64,000 nucleotides of DNA from Centropus unirufus (GCA_013397695.1 VYZI01000084.1:929655-993654); one strand, 5' to 3'; shown: positions 23,967 to 38,532, numbered from the stretch's first letter. The notes: generated from the sequence alone by a model not told the origin. Translations and numbers: made by a program.

Positions 23967-24690
23967 CACATACGCACAGAGGGACGCCACGATGGAGGCC
24001 TGGCCATGCATCTTAGAGTAGCTTCTCTAGCGCTGTTCTGGACATCTCACAACTGGCCATCCAAAATGCATGGGAAAGCTTTGATGAGAGGCCAAGACTC
24101 ACTCCAGGCAGCGTAGAGGCATTCAGAGTCACATCCATGATAAACTGTTGTTTCCTGGCTTCGTGTATACAAGAGAAATAATCTGCTTTCTTAGGGAAAA
24201 TAATGTAAGAGGTTATCTGTGAGCTTCTGCCTATCCTGTCTCCTTTTTCTTTTTTTCCTCCTTGGAACTCAATCCCATCTGAGGGGCAAAGGGCATGGCC
24301 AGAGATGAAGGAATGTGTAGGAACAAGGGGAGAGTTTGAGGAGTGTGGTGAATGAGAATGAAGGGATGACTGAAGTACTCTGAAAGGGATGTTGGGATGG
24401 GAAGCAGGGGCACAGCGTCCCATGCCTCCTGCAGGTGAGACAGCAAGTTACTGTGGGGAGATTCCAGCACACTATTGCCTTACTTTTTGGGGGTGAATGC
24501 AGTGAGTCTTCAGGGTCTGCCGTCTTGGAAACTCGCATTAGTTGCTAAACTCACATTAGCAAAACTATAAAGAGGAGTACTCCCTGCGATCTGTAGATAC
24601 CTGGCAGCTGCGGCTATGCTTCTCAAGTTCTATTGCACTGAGATGTAAAGTATGTGTTTCTCAGAAAATAAAAATTCCTGAACTAGTGTC
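23967..24690 (+). other. MB: MB 3' UTR
   Basis: About 720 bases from the stop codon to just beyond the AATAAA at 24667. No competing AATAAA lies between. The end is inferred from the signal and the GT-rich run that follows it. Confidence 0.7.
24667..24672 (+). terminator. MB: Poly(A) signal of MB
   Basis: AATAAA is followed about 20 bases later by a GT-rich stretch (gtgtcgtgtgtttg), the usual downstream element. Cleavage would fall near 24680-24690. A further AATAAA at 25482-25487 could define a longer transcript but lacks as clear a context. Confidence 0.75.
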
Positions 24691-27600
24691 GTGTGTTTGC
24701 TCCCGGCTTTGTAGGCACTCCAGTGAGAAGTGGGGAGATGGAGAAAGTAGAAAGATGTTTTGCATACATAACCAGCTGCACTGCAACCTGTGGTGCCAGT
24801 CCATGACTTGAGCAGCACGTGGCATCCATCTGAGCCGGGGGATTCAGGGCACTTGGATATCGCCATGGGGTCATGACCTGGTTGCTGGACTTCACAATGC
24901 AAAATGACAGCCTTGACTCAGCGCTCCAGGACTGAAAGAAATGCTCCCTGACTAAAGGCCATTGCCACGGCTGTGCTGGGGGAATGTGTTGAGGGAGAGC
25001 CCTTTGCTTATTTACAGGGAGACAGCATGTGCAAGCGGCCTTAGGTCACAGCAGCAGCACCTGGATTTCTCCCTCCAGGCAATGGAAAGTGGGGCTACTT
25101 AGCCCAGGAGCAAGGTTGCAATGGTACCTTCTCTCATAATGACACTGCGGTGAGGTACAAGGGACCTGATTTTACTGAGCTGAGGGAGGGGTTGAGGACC
25201 ATGCTGTGTCCAAAGCTGCTCAAGGTTTAGTCAGAAATAGTTGGAACCTGAGAAGACTTTTGAGTGCAAAATCTTGATCTAACTCCCAGCTTCACAGCAG
25301 ACTAAGGGGCAATGTGGGAACTGTACAGTTTCTCTGGACCTAGCTGGAGGGGTAGTTATACCCCCCAGAGAGCACTGGGTTTTTCATTCCTTCCTCTTCC
25401 TCCACCCCTATTATCCAGCTATGGCCGCAGCAGCAGAGCGCTGCAGTCTCTTCTGGCACGCACACTCAAGCTGTCTCCATGAATAAAGCAAGGTGGCTGA
25501 GCAGCTTGATGTCATTTTGTGCATTTGCACAGGGATGAGAGCATTCACGGCAGGGTCTCATCTTGGCACATCAGTGGGGTTCTAGCGAGGCAATCAGCTG
25601 AGTCCTGTCTAGTGAAAAGTGCATGGAATCAACCTGGTTGCTTTTTTTCTAGTATGGAGAAAGTCATGTGCCTTGTGTCACAGAAATAGTGTGAGGGCAA
25701 GGAAGAGAAAGAGAAATGAGGTGTTTAGTATTAGGAGCCACCAACAAGGTCTACCAGCAATGTCTACCAGCAAGGTTCAAAGCACTCCCTGCTACACTGT
25801 ACGCGATGGAGGCAGAGGAGAAGCCACCAGTTCTCTTATAAATCAGTCCTGAACTGGTGTCATCTGCTGTGTCTTTGGTCAGGGCAAAGGCCATGAAATT
25901 TCAGTCTCTAAAAGGAGAAGGAATGAATTCCATTTCAGAACAGAGCATCTCTGATTTCTTGCTCTTTGCAAATCCTTGCTTTACCTCTGGGAGCTTGCTT
26001 GGAGTTTCAACCTTTGAGAGAGGGTCACAAAAGCATATGCTGTCAACAGATGAAATTACAGCCAGGTGGTTCCTGGCTTAAGCAACTTGCTTTGTCTGTC
26101 TCCAGTTTAGTCTGTCTGGCTTTGTGTGGAGGGCAACCTATTTAATTAAGGTCTAGGGTTGCCTGTCCGACACAATAAGATTTCCTGCTGATGACAACAG
26201 GCTCTGCATTAGGATTAAAAGCTCTGCTATGGCAGCTGCCTCTGTCTGTCCGAGTGAGACTGGAGTCATCTCTAGATATTTTTACGTAGAGCAATGTGAT
26301 GGCAGAGGGAAGGTGCTAATGCATGTTTTGCCTAGCTACGAGTTATTAGGTGCCTGGAATAAATGTCAGTCCATTGGGAGCACTGACCCTTCCTTCTGCC
26401 TAACTCCTCTGTGTTAGTGCCCTAGGGAACATACTAAACTGTGCTGGTCAGATGTGGGGCCTGATATAGGTTTTCTGATTGTGCCTATGGCCCTGTGAAA
26501 ATGTGCAAGTGGAGATGGACCAGCAAGTTCAGTTAGCAGTAACATTGGAGCTATCTCCAGTAGGCGCAGTGGGTTGGGATGCCTGTGGTGAAATCCAGGT
26601 CTGCACCTTTGCTACGCTGGGTATTGGGTATGCCCTTGGAGGCATCCTGACATAGTGTACCAATGCATGTAATTGCTTCCCAATGGGTCTATGAAACTCC
26701 TGCAACAACCCCTGCCTTAGGGACAGGGGAAGTTTCCTAGTGGAAAGAGTACGGTGGAGACTTTTCAGCTCCGTGCTATATTGATTTAGCCTGAGTGATG
26801 AAGTCACCCTTTCGGCTGTGCTGCTAGTACCTGTAGCTTTTCTGGTTCACATATGGGACAAAGTCTCTTAGCGGAGATAAACTGGATCAGTGTAAGCCCA
26901 GAAATTTTCCTGCCTCCTTTCCACGAATAAGGAAGTTGGGCCCCACGGACTTGTGCCCAGCCCCCCTTCCTGTTGGCACCATTTGGTGTCACATAGACAT
27001 TGCTGGTCACAGGGGATGTGGATTGTGTGGCTGCCAGCCTCCTTGCTCCAGCACGTACGCACTGGCTACAGGCAGGTCAGGCCTGTGACCATCCTATGCT
27101 TTCCATGCTCCCCTCCATTTTCTTTTATGCTACTAGTGCTGTTTCTGAAGAGAAATAGGTTGTTCACCTGCTTTGACCCTTAGGTTGAAAAATATCCTTG
27201 CTGCTTTGCACTTGACATGCATACTCTTCTTATCCCACTGCCATTGCACAGCAGAGCTCCCCATGGCACCGAGCCAGTGACCTGTCTGCATTCTGTCAGG
27301 CTTCAGTGTCAGACGGTGGTGACTCATCAGGATCTCAGACAGAGGGAGCAAGGCCTTCCTTCCAAGGCACTGAGCAAGCGAGCCAGTCAGCCCCAGCCAG
27401 GGTGCAACCATACTGCAGGCTGTGCTGCCTGTCCCCCTTGTCTTTAATTCTGCCTGCTGATCCTGCCTGGATCCACTATACCTGCCAACATCAAGTGGCA
27501 TCAAGAGCAAGCGCTGGCAACCATACTATATATCCTGTGGTCTCTCTCAGTCACTTCAGCTGGAGAAAGAAAAGAGTCTCCAATGACTAATTATGTTAAA

Positions 27601-30600
27601 TATTCAGCATATTAGCATGAAGCTTGTGGCATTTTTCATGTTTACATCTCCTTGCAGGGCTCATGTGAGGAAAGGGCAGGGAAGTTTCCAGTCCACATCA
27701 TAGTCACTGAACAGATAAGTCAGGTTTCTGCATATCAAAGAACAGACAGCGCCTGAAGGAGGTAATGTCTGTGTGACTTTGTCATTTAATATGGAGAGCC
27801 AAATGCTCAGCCTTACCACTTCCTTTCAGATGAGGATCATTTTGGTCATGATCCCTACTTTTTCTACCACCTGGCCAAAACCAGTCCTGTATATTTTGCC
27901 ACGAAGGAAAAGAAACAAGTGGAGGAGCCAGGTGTTTCTTTATTGGAAACTTGCTTGCCCATAACGATTTTTCCAGAAGGAACATGGCATCAGAGTATGT
28001 CGCCCTCCTTCCTGGGCTCATTCCTCTCATGATGGCTAAAGGCTGCATCCTTGCTTGTCTAGGCTGCACAGGGCTTAACAATCAGAGTTTGTGCTGCTTC
28101 TCTGTCTGAGCCCACATACACACAGATATCTATACAAAAGCACCACGTTCCCAAAACACAGCATTAGCAAAGCCCCACTGCCCAAATCCTCCAGATACCA
28201 GTGTGCTTGTGTGCTGGTACTTCATTTGAGAGGGTGTTATATATTAGTTCTCACATTCTGCTTAAATGAAGTATGGCCACGAAACCAAATTTTGCTAAGG
28301 TCTAAACAAGTGAAAAGACCTACTATGCAAACAGATGGCACTTGGAGAGTACTGGTAAGTAGGGAGATGTTAAATTTCATAGAGGTGTGTTGGCTGGGTC
28401 AAGGAAGCCACTTGGAATTACAGTAAGTGAGCAGAAAAATCCCTCTCAGCCTCTTTTATCCAACAGGCTAATGAACATTTGTGAATATGAAAGAGTCACA
28501 ACAATACAGCCTTCTTGACCAGCTCATAAATCCCTCCCTCCCTTGTGATCACAGACACAACAAGCCTATCTTGCAGTCCTGTGACTTCTATAAAATCCTT
28601 ATCCAAATGTCAGTAAAGGTGACCTTGTGGCTTTTTAAAGCAGTACTTTAGAGTCACTTGGCTGCACTGTACCAAAGTCCTTTCCCAGTTTGGCTTTCAT
28701 TGCCTGTAAATATACAAATAGAACAGGCTGCCTCCACCTTACACTGCACGTCCTGTAGAGGCCACTTGTGGTGAACTGTGTCACACAGAAGCAGGTCTGA
28801 GCCTCTGTTGGGAAAGACAAGCTCTGGCACAGGGCATGCCCACCTAGCGGATAGCTGGGTGGAAAGGGCAATATGTGTTTGGGATGGGGATGGTATTGGA
28901 GTCCCCGTCTCTCCTGCCAAGTCCCAAGGAAAGCCTCTTGTGCTAAAAGAAACAGCAGTGCAGTGGCCCTGAGCTTGCTGAATGATCATTAGTCTTATGC
29001 CCATGCAAATATAAAGGTCAGTGTTGTGAGGTCAGTGGGGACAGCCCAAGTGTGAGACTATTCTACTTAATGCCATTGCTCCGATAAATGTGATGGATCT
29101 GTGGGGCTGGTTTACTGGATTTCCCTAGTCCTGGTGAGAAGAGGCTGTTGTTGGTAAGGCTACCCTGAAATCCAGCAGTAGATGTGACCCTCAAACAGTT
29201 TTCCAGTAATCTACCTCAGGTACTGAAAATTTGTATGACCGATACCTTTGTCAAGGAGTTTGTGGTTTTCCCCAGGCTTTAGGGATAAGTAGGGGGCTGT
29301 AGCTATACTGTTATTGGTATCCAGGAAGGCTACTTTAAAGCTAATGTTGGCATGTGTACCTTAGCTGCAACCTTATGTCTGGAGTAGAGCTTAAAGAAAA
29401 CAATGCCTGTTTCCCATTTCCCCTCTCCAAGGAAAGCTTGGTATGACTGCAGCTGCTGAGTGCCTGATCTTGTTTTAGATCATCCTTAAAGCAGGTTCTA
29501 ATGCTTCAGTGATGGAATAGCTTTGTGTGGCAGATCTGCATTGTTAGTGCTTATTTCTGTATGTCTTCATGCTTAACTTGTGAGTCTCCTGTTGCTTCCC
29601 AGTGAGCATAAGTAATGGTGATTTTGTTTATTGAAGTTTTTCTATCTTCTGTCCTACCCCAGCATGTCTGTGTGTTTCCTTCGTCAAGCCAAATTCCAGC
29701 ATCCAAGCTCACACCAAAGAGGTGGAAAATTCCTGGAGAATTCTCTCACTGATATAAGGGATTTCTCTGCCAAGGGCTTGCATGACCGCAGACTTCTGTT
29801 CTTGGATTTGGTAAGCTTTTGAGTTATCTGGAGAGTTAGCTGATATGATGTCAAAGTGGTTCTGTATTTTTTCATGCACCTCTCAGCTGGATGAATAGTC
29901 TGGTGCCCTTCGAGGGATGTAGTATGTCATGGATTAACTCTGAGTTGGTTGGAGAGGAAGCAGAATAAAAAAAATGGAGCTTTGCCTAAACCAGCCACAC
30001 TGTGTCCCTGCAGAGTCTGTGGGGATGCCTGCACGGAGGAAGAGGTTTGCACCAGACACGCTAAAACAAGCTGCACAGAGATGGAGGAAAAGCAAGCAGG
30101 GCACATCATGTGGCGTGCTTGGAGTTATCCCTCTCTGAGAGCAGGTGGATCTGTGGGGTCAGTAAGGAAGAACGAAAAGCGAAATGCAGGTGGAAAATAG
30201 AGGAACAAGTGCTTCCTCCTAAGGGATATTCACTGCTATCAGTGCCTTCTGAAGAGCAATGGCATCTTTGTGACAATCACTCTGCTGTTACACAATGGAG
30301 GAAGTTTCCCAGTACAAGCTGGTAATCTCTGTACTTTTGTATGGGAAGAAAGAAGGAGTTTTCTCATGATCAAAGCACTATGAATGTGACACTTCCACAA
30401 ACTTGGTGCGTAAATCATGAGAAATAAACTTTTTGTACAGTTTGGTTTTGCCTCAATAATAGCATGTATTGCTAAACCAGCTAATCCCTTGGCTAATTTC
30501 AGCACGTCATGTTTAAATTGTTGTCTCTGTGTCTTTTGCTATGTTCCCCCTACAGCTGGAATCCCTCCGTGCGTAAAGTCATAATTTTTTTTTCTTTCCA

Positions 30601-33600
30601 GTCAACCCTCTGTCTTGAAATTGAGTTCTTTGTAACAGTCACAAACTGCTAGCTCATAACAAGAATAATTAGAAAATAATCGGTAACATATTTAGTACTA
30701 TGGTTTTTTCTTGTTCAGCTGTGCTGTATCTTCTCTGTCTGTTTTAGATCAGAAACTTGTTGACTGCATCATCTGCTACAAACTATTCTGATGTTTAATG
30801 ATACTTAAGAACTCTGTTTCATCCAGTTTAAAACTCTCAGTCTATGAAATGCACTGTCAGAAGCAACACTCTTCTTACGGAGTTATTTGCTATACTTTTT
30901 TTATCCTATACCTTAGTTAAGAGATTTACTGATGCTTTCAATCTACACTAGTGTGCGGTTAGACACATGTTACAGGGACTAACCTTGGGCAAAGCCAAGA
31001 TCCAGCACATCCATTGTTTCATGCTTTAGTCATTCAGCTGTCCACTAGGCCAAGCTGCTGACTGCATGACAGAGAACGTTTGTGAGCTTCTTGTGTAGGA
31101 AGACATGTGAAGTTATGCCATCTGCCAGTAAGCAGTTCTTCCTTTGATGTGGTTGCATTTCAGTGGTTGTCGAAGGACATCCTGTAAGCAGTCATTCAGT
31201 TGAAAACCGTGTTGTGGTGTAAACACCCAGATAGATTACAGATGCTATATACAAAGCAAAGCAGTGTAGAGACATTTGGGCTGAATTTGGAATGAAGTGC
31301 TGTGGAGATTAATCAACTATGGTATTAATACCACTTGAGACACTGCTTATCTTATCAATTCCAAAGAAAAAGGCCCTGGACTGAGATGAAAAAGGACATA
31401 TGTAAGTATCTATAACAGGTTATTGGCAAAAGTGAGGTCCCTAAATCCAAGTGTATGAAACTGAAATCCTCCTGCATAATTCTTTACATGCTTACATTTT
31501 CATCTGTAACCCCCTCCTTGATTTCTAATGTCTCACCCCTGGTGTGCCCCGATCTTCCACCAGCTTAGGTGTGTCTAAGCCAACCAGTGTTCATCTGCCT
31601 AAATTAATTTATAATCTTCAGAAGTGACTTTCCTCTGCCTGGCAGAAACCAGTCATACTTTGCCTTTATCTGACCTCCAAAACCGTGGTAGGTCAATAAG
31701 CTTCAGGTACATAGTTGTTATCATGTAGAGCACTTAGGTCACACTGCTCTTTTCTTTTAAGCTAGGTGTACCTTGCTGTCTATTTCGGAAAGTGCTTGAC
31801 TTCAGGAAACCAGGTTCAGGTGATGAATCCCTACCTGACTTAGGTGCCTAGGCTTCAAAAAAAAAGAAAAGGAAAAAAAAGCAGAGCTGGGCTCTATACT
31901 AGCTATGCTAGCTATCCCCACTCAACACATGGCTGTATGAATCCTTTTTGAACCATCAGACTTGTTAGTGTTGTGCTGGAGTCCTGGACAACTAGCTCTG
32001 TCGTCATATTCTACTCCAGAAACCAAGGCTGTTTAAAAATTTTCATATACCTTTGAGGCTGTTACTATCTTGATGGGACCACTCCTTCCCAAAGGGAGTC
32101 TTTGAAAAATAGAATAGAAAGAGGAGAGCTAAAAGCTTTCAGTGCCTAGCATTAAATGGCATACTGCAAAGCATTAGGGATCTGGAACTGGCTATGTGAG
32201 AGCCTGCTATAAGGTCTTCAGAGAGTTTCTTTTTTTTTTTTCCTGTGAGCTATGCTTGCAGTTTCCACTCTGACTTCATTGACAGTAACTTCTGGACCTA
32301 CCCACACTCACAATTCTTAATGGAAGAGAACTAGTGTGACAGGAGAAAGAGGGGTTTTTTTCCTCATTGCTCTGTTTTCAGGATAGCTAGCAGCTGGGCC
32401 TGACTGCAAGGAATTCGCAGACCTCATGTATGATGGTCGAGAAACCTTTCCTCTCCTAGCCTAACATCATCACGTCCATGTTCATACACAGTGCCTTATA
32501 ATTGAGAAGCTTTCAGTTCAAATTCTTCTGGCAACATGCAGTGGGGAAAAAATAGATAGAAATGGAAGCAATGCTTTTTCTTTCCATCTACTGTCAGGCT
32601 GGAAATAGACAACACTGCATCTACCTCAGTGGTAAAGGGATTAATTATTTATGTGAAGAAAAGCCTGTTAGAGCCTCTCAGTGTTAGAAATAGACCAAAT
32701 CAGAATAAGTAAGTGCTGCAGAGTACATCATCCTTTCAAGTACTGGTGTTAGTGAGATACTAGATAATACATACTGGGGCGGGGGGTGAATAGAGACAGA
32801 GGTATTGACCATACATCACTTGTATCTTGAGGGTAGAGCATCTTAGAAATAAATTTAGGAATAACCTTTCTTTAGGCATTTAATTTCACTCCTGTTGGGA
32901 GTGTTTAGCTTACAATTCAGTCCCTGATGAGAGAGCGTGTGTGGGGGTGTGTATGCATGTACAACACAAAGCCTATAGTTAATACACAGAACTAAATGTT
33001 TTGTTCTGGAGCCCCAAAGGTACATAACCTCTCAATGCTCATTAATTTCAATGAGTGTGAGGCCTTTCAAAGACCTGGACTTATACAGAAAATTTTTAGC
33101 CACAGGCTTGAGGCCACTAATTTCTTTCAGCTCATGATGAAGTAGAAACTTGGAAACCAGCTCTGTATCTATTTATCAGCTGCAGTATGCGTCCCCTTTA
33201 TTAATATCCTTTTGTTGCAATAGCTGTGATCTGTTTAAAGGGCTAAAGCCTTCAAACTGCAATTCCCGGCAGCAGCTGTAATACAGATATCTGTGGAAGT
33301 GAGTCAAAACGAACTTGCATTCAGGTGCTACTCAAAGGCTGGACTCCATCCCAATCAGCAGCAGCTACTCAATTCCTGCTACATCAAGATAGGCTTTGGC
33401 TCCTTCTTTGGCAGTTGGGGACTTGAAAGAAAGCTTGGTTTCCTAGGGAAATCATGCTGCAATTTATATTCCCTGCTTCATATTCACTCTCTTTCATTTC
33501 TCCCCTTAGGGGACATTCAAGGAGAAGGAGATAATGCTGTTCTCATGGCCTAGCTCTGCATCCTAAAAGACGTCATGGCTAAATCCATGTGGCATCACTG

Positions 33601-33807
33601 CCAGCCTCTGTCCTAATAGCAGCAAACTCATTCTCAACCCAGGAGGTGGTCCTCAAACATGAACTTTAACACTGCATGGATGGGTAAGTGTTGCAGGAAA
33701 CAAGAGGGGCCCAGATGGATCCTTATATAGGAGAAATTGTGGAAGTGTTTTCATTTGTGGGGTTTTTTTTTGCTAACCATTTTATTTGACTCTCATCCTC
33801 TGCACTA
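24691..33807. other. Gene desert, first part
   Basis: No coding exon, RNA gene or young transposon is recognised in these 9 kb. Short open frames (up to 136 codons) occur on both strands without family resemblance. An AT-rich, homeodomain-like word cluster sits near 26120-26240 (tttaattaagg, aggattaaaag). From about 30500 on the composition becomes AT-rich and frames are short. A degenerate piece near 33030-33090 (ttaatttcaatgagtgtgaggcc) resembles old amniote repeats. Confidence 0.55.
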
Positions 33808-34387
33808 GACCTCAACAGGCTTGAGAAGTGGACTCATGTGAACACCACAAAGTTCAGCAAGGCTAAGTACAAGAGCCTGTACACAAGCTGGGACAGTTCC
33901 CAATATCAGTACAGACTGGGTGATGAATGGATTGAGAGCTGCAGTGCAGAGAAGGACTTGGGGATACTGGTAGATGAAAAATTAGTTGTGAGCCAGAAGA
34001 TCTGGCTTGCAGCCTGGAAACCCAATCGTATCTGGGGCTGCATAAAAAGAAATGTGGCCAGCAGATCAAGAGAGGTCATTCTCTCCTTCTGCTCTTCTCT
34101 CATGAGACTTTTTGCTGTGTTCTGTAGTGACAAGACAAGAGGCAGCAACTTTAATCTGAAAGAGGGTATATTATAGATAAGAAAGAAATTCTTAACAATG
34201 AGGATAGCGAGGCACTCTAGCAGGTTTCCCAAAGAAGTTGTGGATACCCCAGCATTGGAAGTGTTTAAGGTTTGGCTAGATGGGGCTTTAAGGAGCCTTA
34301 TCTAGTGGGAGATGTTCCTGCTCGCAGCAGAGAGGCTGGACTAGATGATCTTTAAAAGTAACTTTAAACCCAAACCATTCTATGATG
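33808..34387 (+). mobile_element. CR1 LINE, 5'-truncated with internal loss
   Basis: A plus-strand CR1 retrotransposon copy of about 580 bases. The first ~300 bases encode the C-terminal end of the CR1 ORF2 reverse transcriptase in one open frame (33838-34176), with the recognisable words YRLGDEWIES, EKDLGILVDEKL, CIKRNVASRSREVIL. After CSSLMR the match jumps to the 3' UTR, so a piece is missing between about 34108 and 34130. The UTR follows (gttgtggataccccagc, ggctggactagatgatcttt, cccaaaccattc) and ends with the CR1 octamer ATTCTATG at 34377-34384. It lacks the endonuclease and most of the reverse transcriptase, so it cannot move. Confidence 0.95.
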
Positions 34388-37300
34388 CAGCATCTCCTTT
34401 CCTTACTGGCTTGACAGTTTGCTTCTCCACTGTCCATCTCCTTAGTGCCTCAATGAATGAAATGATCTCACCCTTATACAGGAAGCAGGTATTTAAATAC
34501 CATATGTGGTATTATAAAGTACTGTAGCATTGTGGCTGCAGCCTTGTTCCTGTAGGCCACATATCGATATACCAGTTATAAGAACAAATGCAATTTATGT
34601 TTGCTCAGAAGTTTCTGAAAGGCTCATCTACCTCATGAAGGAAAAATAATGTGTCTGACAATTAAATTTTTAAGCCCCTAGTTTATGACTAACAATAGCA
34701 GGGTATTTTTGTGTGGGAGAGGTGTGGAACGCAGGAAAGACAATAGCCACTTTTTCTCCCAGAGTAGATTCTGTACCTGGGTTTTATTAGTCCAAAAGGT
34801 CTTCTATTGTCTTTTATCAGGCTTTATAAGGCCAATTCAGGAGACATGAGCTACTATATAACCAGAATGACAACTTATCTAGACTAACCAGGGACAGGAT
34901 TTCCCTTGCAGCCACATTGTTGATGTGCATTATACTCAGCTAGGTGGTGGTAGAGGGGAGCGTAGAGTTCACCTACAAATGGTAAATAACATGGGGAGCT
35001 CAGAGAGGAAGGCTGAGATCATGATACCAAGTTTTGCTCTACTCTTGTGTTGTAGACCATTGTCTCCTAAGAAAATTCCTTTTTGATGGAGTACTTAATG
35101 CGAACTCCGAGTACTGCCTAAACTAGTTTTTATGAGATCACTTGCTTGTTTGGGTTCTTTCTCCTGAAATATGTCTGAAGAATTGGGATTTGGCTTGTGA
35201 CAGAGATAGGAATCGCAAACACATTTGCTCACCCAGGCAGCAGAGAAAGATTGTGAATGATGTACCAAAGATTAATCAAGTAGCAGTTTGAGTCACACCT
35301 GATACCTCAGCACAGCCGACTCAAGTAGCAGTCCTCTGGGGAATTAAGCAAGTAAAAAGGTTAAAAAAAGAAAGAGCTTTGACTAGCAGTGACTAGTCCT
35401 GGTTCTTTCTTTTCTGTATTTTCTTGGGATTTTATCACCTGCATTACTGGAGGAAATGCTGTTTTGCATAAGTAGGAAGGACTTATTCCTTGCAACCCAG
35501 TAAATCCTAAAGTTCTTTTCAAACCAAGGCAGCTATTAAGCTAGGACTCCAGGTTCAGATTCTTTCTCCCACTCAGATAACTGTTACTGCAATGTCCCAG
35601 ATGGGGGATTGCTGCTTACAAAGCAACATCTAGACAGATGTTAGACATCTGTTTAGACACTGAAATGAGAACTGGAGCAGAGAGAAGGACATTTATATCT
35701 TCAGGTTCAACTTGTTTCTTGACCACAGACACAGTGATGGGCTATGTCAGTTCCACATTCAGATGACTGGCTTCATAATGTCATTATACAGTACCTTCCC
35801 TAGCCTTCCACAAGATATTATTTGTCTGAAAAGGAAAGAAAACACCACCCTTTCTCAATTAAGAGCTTCCAGTCTGTTTGAGGCATTCCATTTATTGTAA
35901 TTGATGGAGGGCTTACAGTATGTTTGGACAAAGCACAAGACTCTAAGGACTAATAGTTCCTCCACAGAGACCTAAATGCTCTTGCCAAGCTGGCTTGTTC
36001 TTGCCATTGAGGGGTGCAACACGACTGCTTCCCAATGAGATAAAAATCATCTGTTTCACTTCACATGAGTGTGAAAAAATAAGGTGAGCATGCCTATCAT
36101 TCCTCAAGTTATCTGTCTGTATTCTGCTGGAGGTTCCTTTTGCATTGACATAACTGTTGTAGAAGACCACAGGCAGTTTTGTAGAGCAACTTCCAATGCC
36201 CCTTACAAAAAGTTGGGGGTAGACACAGCCTGATTGAAATGCACTAGATTCCTTCCGTTTCTCTTTAAAGTGCAACCTGATCCAGAAAAGGCCATTCACT
36301 TTAACAAAAGACAGATTTTGGCTCATTTGCTTCCAAAGACTATGTGCTGTTGCATAAGGTAATGTGACATGATTTCATTACATGTCTTTATACACTCAGC
36401 ACAGCTTTAAACTGTACACAAATAACACCAGTCAGACACAAAATACACTAAAATGGATCTACCTGTTCTCTACACAACTCCTTTGAGTGATCATGAAAAA
36501 CAACACATTGTATATGTAGAAACAGGCATCCTGATGCAGAGGTCTACAAAAAGTGAGTCAAACCGGCTGAAGGTGTCAGGGTAAGAGGTAGGTTGGCTTG
36601 GTTTCAAAGCCACTGGAAACCAAAAATCAAAACCACGGGAAGGAGGTGAAGATTGCAACAAAACTGAATTCAGTTTCAGATAAAAAAGGTATGACACACT
36701 GAACATTAGCTTAATTCTGAGCTCAGTTCAGAGTTATGAAGAGAAATTCTTTAGTCATGCTATTTTGAAGCACAGACAAGGCCACCTCAGAAGTTATTGA
36801 AGATCTCTATTACTTTTTAAAATAAAAAACCAAACCTATTTATCTAGAGTAGGATCAGAAGGGCCACCATATCACTTCTGGTGACTACTGTTTGAGTTAA
36901 CCCCAAAAGGACAGAGGACTGGGTGCAGGCAAAGCCGGAGATGTGGAACAGCTCCTTATGTTTTCAAAATGTGTGCAGGATTATAGTATGTAATGATTTC
37001 AAGGTGCAGGAAAAGAAACAGAGAGTTTCTTCAGGGAGTGAAATTCCAGGATATGAGGTTCATATATAGCCTTGCTAGGGTGTATATGTATGTCTGTCTA
37101 TCACTATGCTGCATCGGAGCACGAGAGTTCATATAAAGGGTCTTACCAGAACTTCTCCAGGGGACAAACACTCTGATGTCATAAAGAACAGAAATAGAAA
37201 ATTCAAATGCCCGTTCTATGTTTTTTTTTATTAAATGTTGCAATTCTCTTAATTATCTCATATTGTAAGGAAAGGGCTTTATGTGAATTTATGATGGAGA

Positions 37301-38532
37301 AGGAGAGGCAATGGATGGACAGATACTTTCTCTAGAGGATACCGCACCTGACTCCCTGCCTTATGGCAGTCCATATTACAACACTAGACTAGGAGAACTG
37401 TAACCTCTCAGAGGAGCTCAAACCCAGACTTGGATCGTGGTTTGATAGGAGACTGCTCTCTGGTCTAAGGCAGCCTCTTCTTTGGCAGAAACAGCTGTAC
37501 CACTTGGGAACCTCATAGGCAGGAGGGGATTTGCCTTCTCTAAAGAATTTGAAACAAGCTTCTAAGGACATCAGGTGAAAGAACACTGTGTGCAAGAGTT
37601 TATTTTCCACAGGTCTTTAACTCTTTCATGTTTATTTCAAGGTACAAAAGCAATTCCTTTGCAAAATCTGACTTAACTACGTTGTCATCTTTGAAGAAAA
37701 GAACAAGAAAAAAAAATCCAAAGAAGACAACTCCACTTGTAAAAAACATCAAAGGTGCTGTACTGAACATGAAAGTCATGTGGTAGGTGCAGAGTTATAC
37801 ACGTGATTTACTGTCAATACACGAAGTCTTCCCTCCACTTAGTAGTAAAGATGGGCTGGCTTGCCACATATGCAGTCAAGCCAAACAGCATCTTTGGGAA
37901 AAGAAGCTTTCAAATGCATGTGCTCTTACTCTCCCAGCCTTGACTCATTATGTTGAGTCCAATGACTAAGAAGGTCAAGAACAGTTCATTCAGAAATGAA
38001 AATGCCAGATTTTTCTTTCAGTTCTGCTGCTGCACTTCAAGATGCTTGGAATAAAGCCTGAGAACTCATTTTCACCATCTTATCCTCCTGAGCTTTGGGA
38101 TCCTTTGGGATCAGATGAGCACTCCGAGATGATCATAGAGAACAGTATCTGCCTGATGTCAGCATGCAGGGACTTTTGTTTTATCTTTCCTCTTACTTTG
38201 ACCAGAATTTCCTTGCTGGTCTGTGGAAACCTCTCTGTAAAATTGCCAAAGCAAGCTGCCTGTAGATGAAAACCTGACTGCTATCTAATCTCCCAGCTGA
38301 GGATTTGCCCACCAGGCATATGTAACAAAAGGGTGGTTACTCAGGCTTTTAGTTGCTGGCACACAACGGTGAATAATGTGGTTTTTTTGAATAGCATTAC
38401 GTTTAACAAACCAACATTAGCCCATTTGAAATGGTTCTTCAGAAAATTCCTCCCCGGTCCACTAGGGAAGCTAAAGTGCTTTGAGCTGTTTGCCATGCTT
38501 GGACCTGGGATGAGAAACATGGCCTGGGGGTG
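34388..38532. other. Gene desert, second part
   Basis: AT-rich intergenic DNA with no recognised gene, exon or repeat family. It includes a 12-base palindrome GTATTTAAATAC at about 34490-34501. The open frames are short; the longest (36326-35943, minus, 127 codons) has no recognisable domain. Confidence 0.55.
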
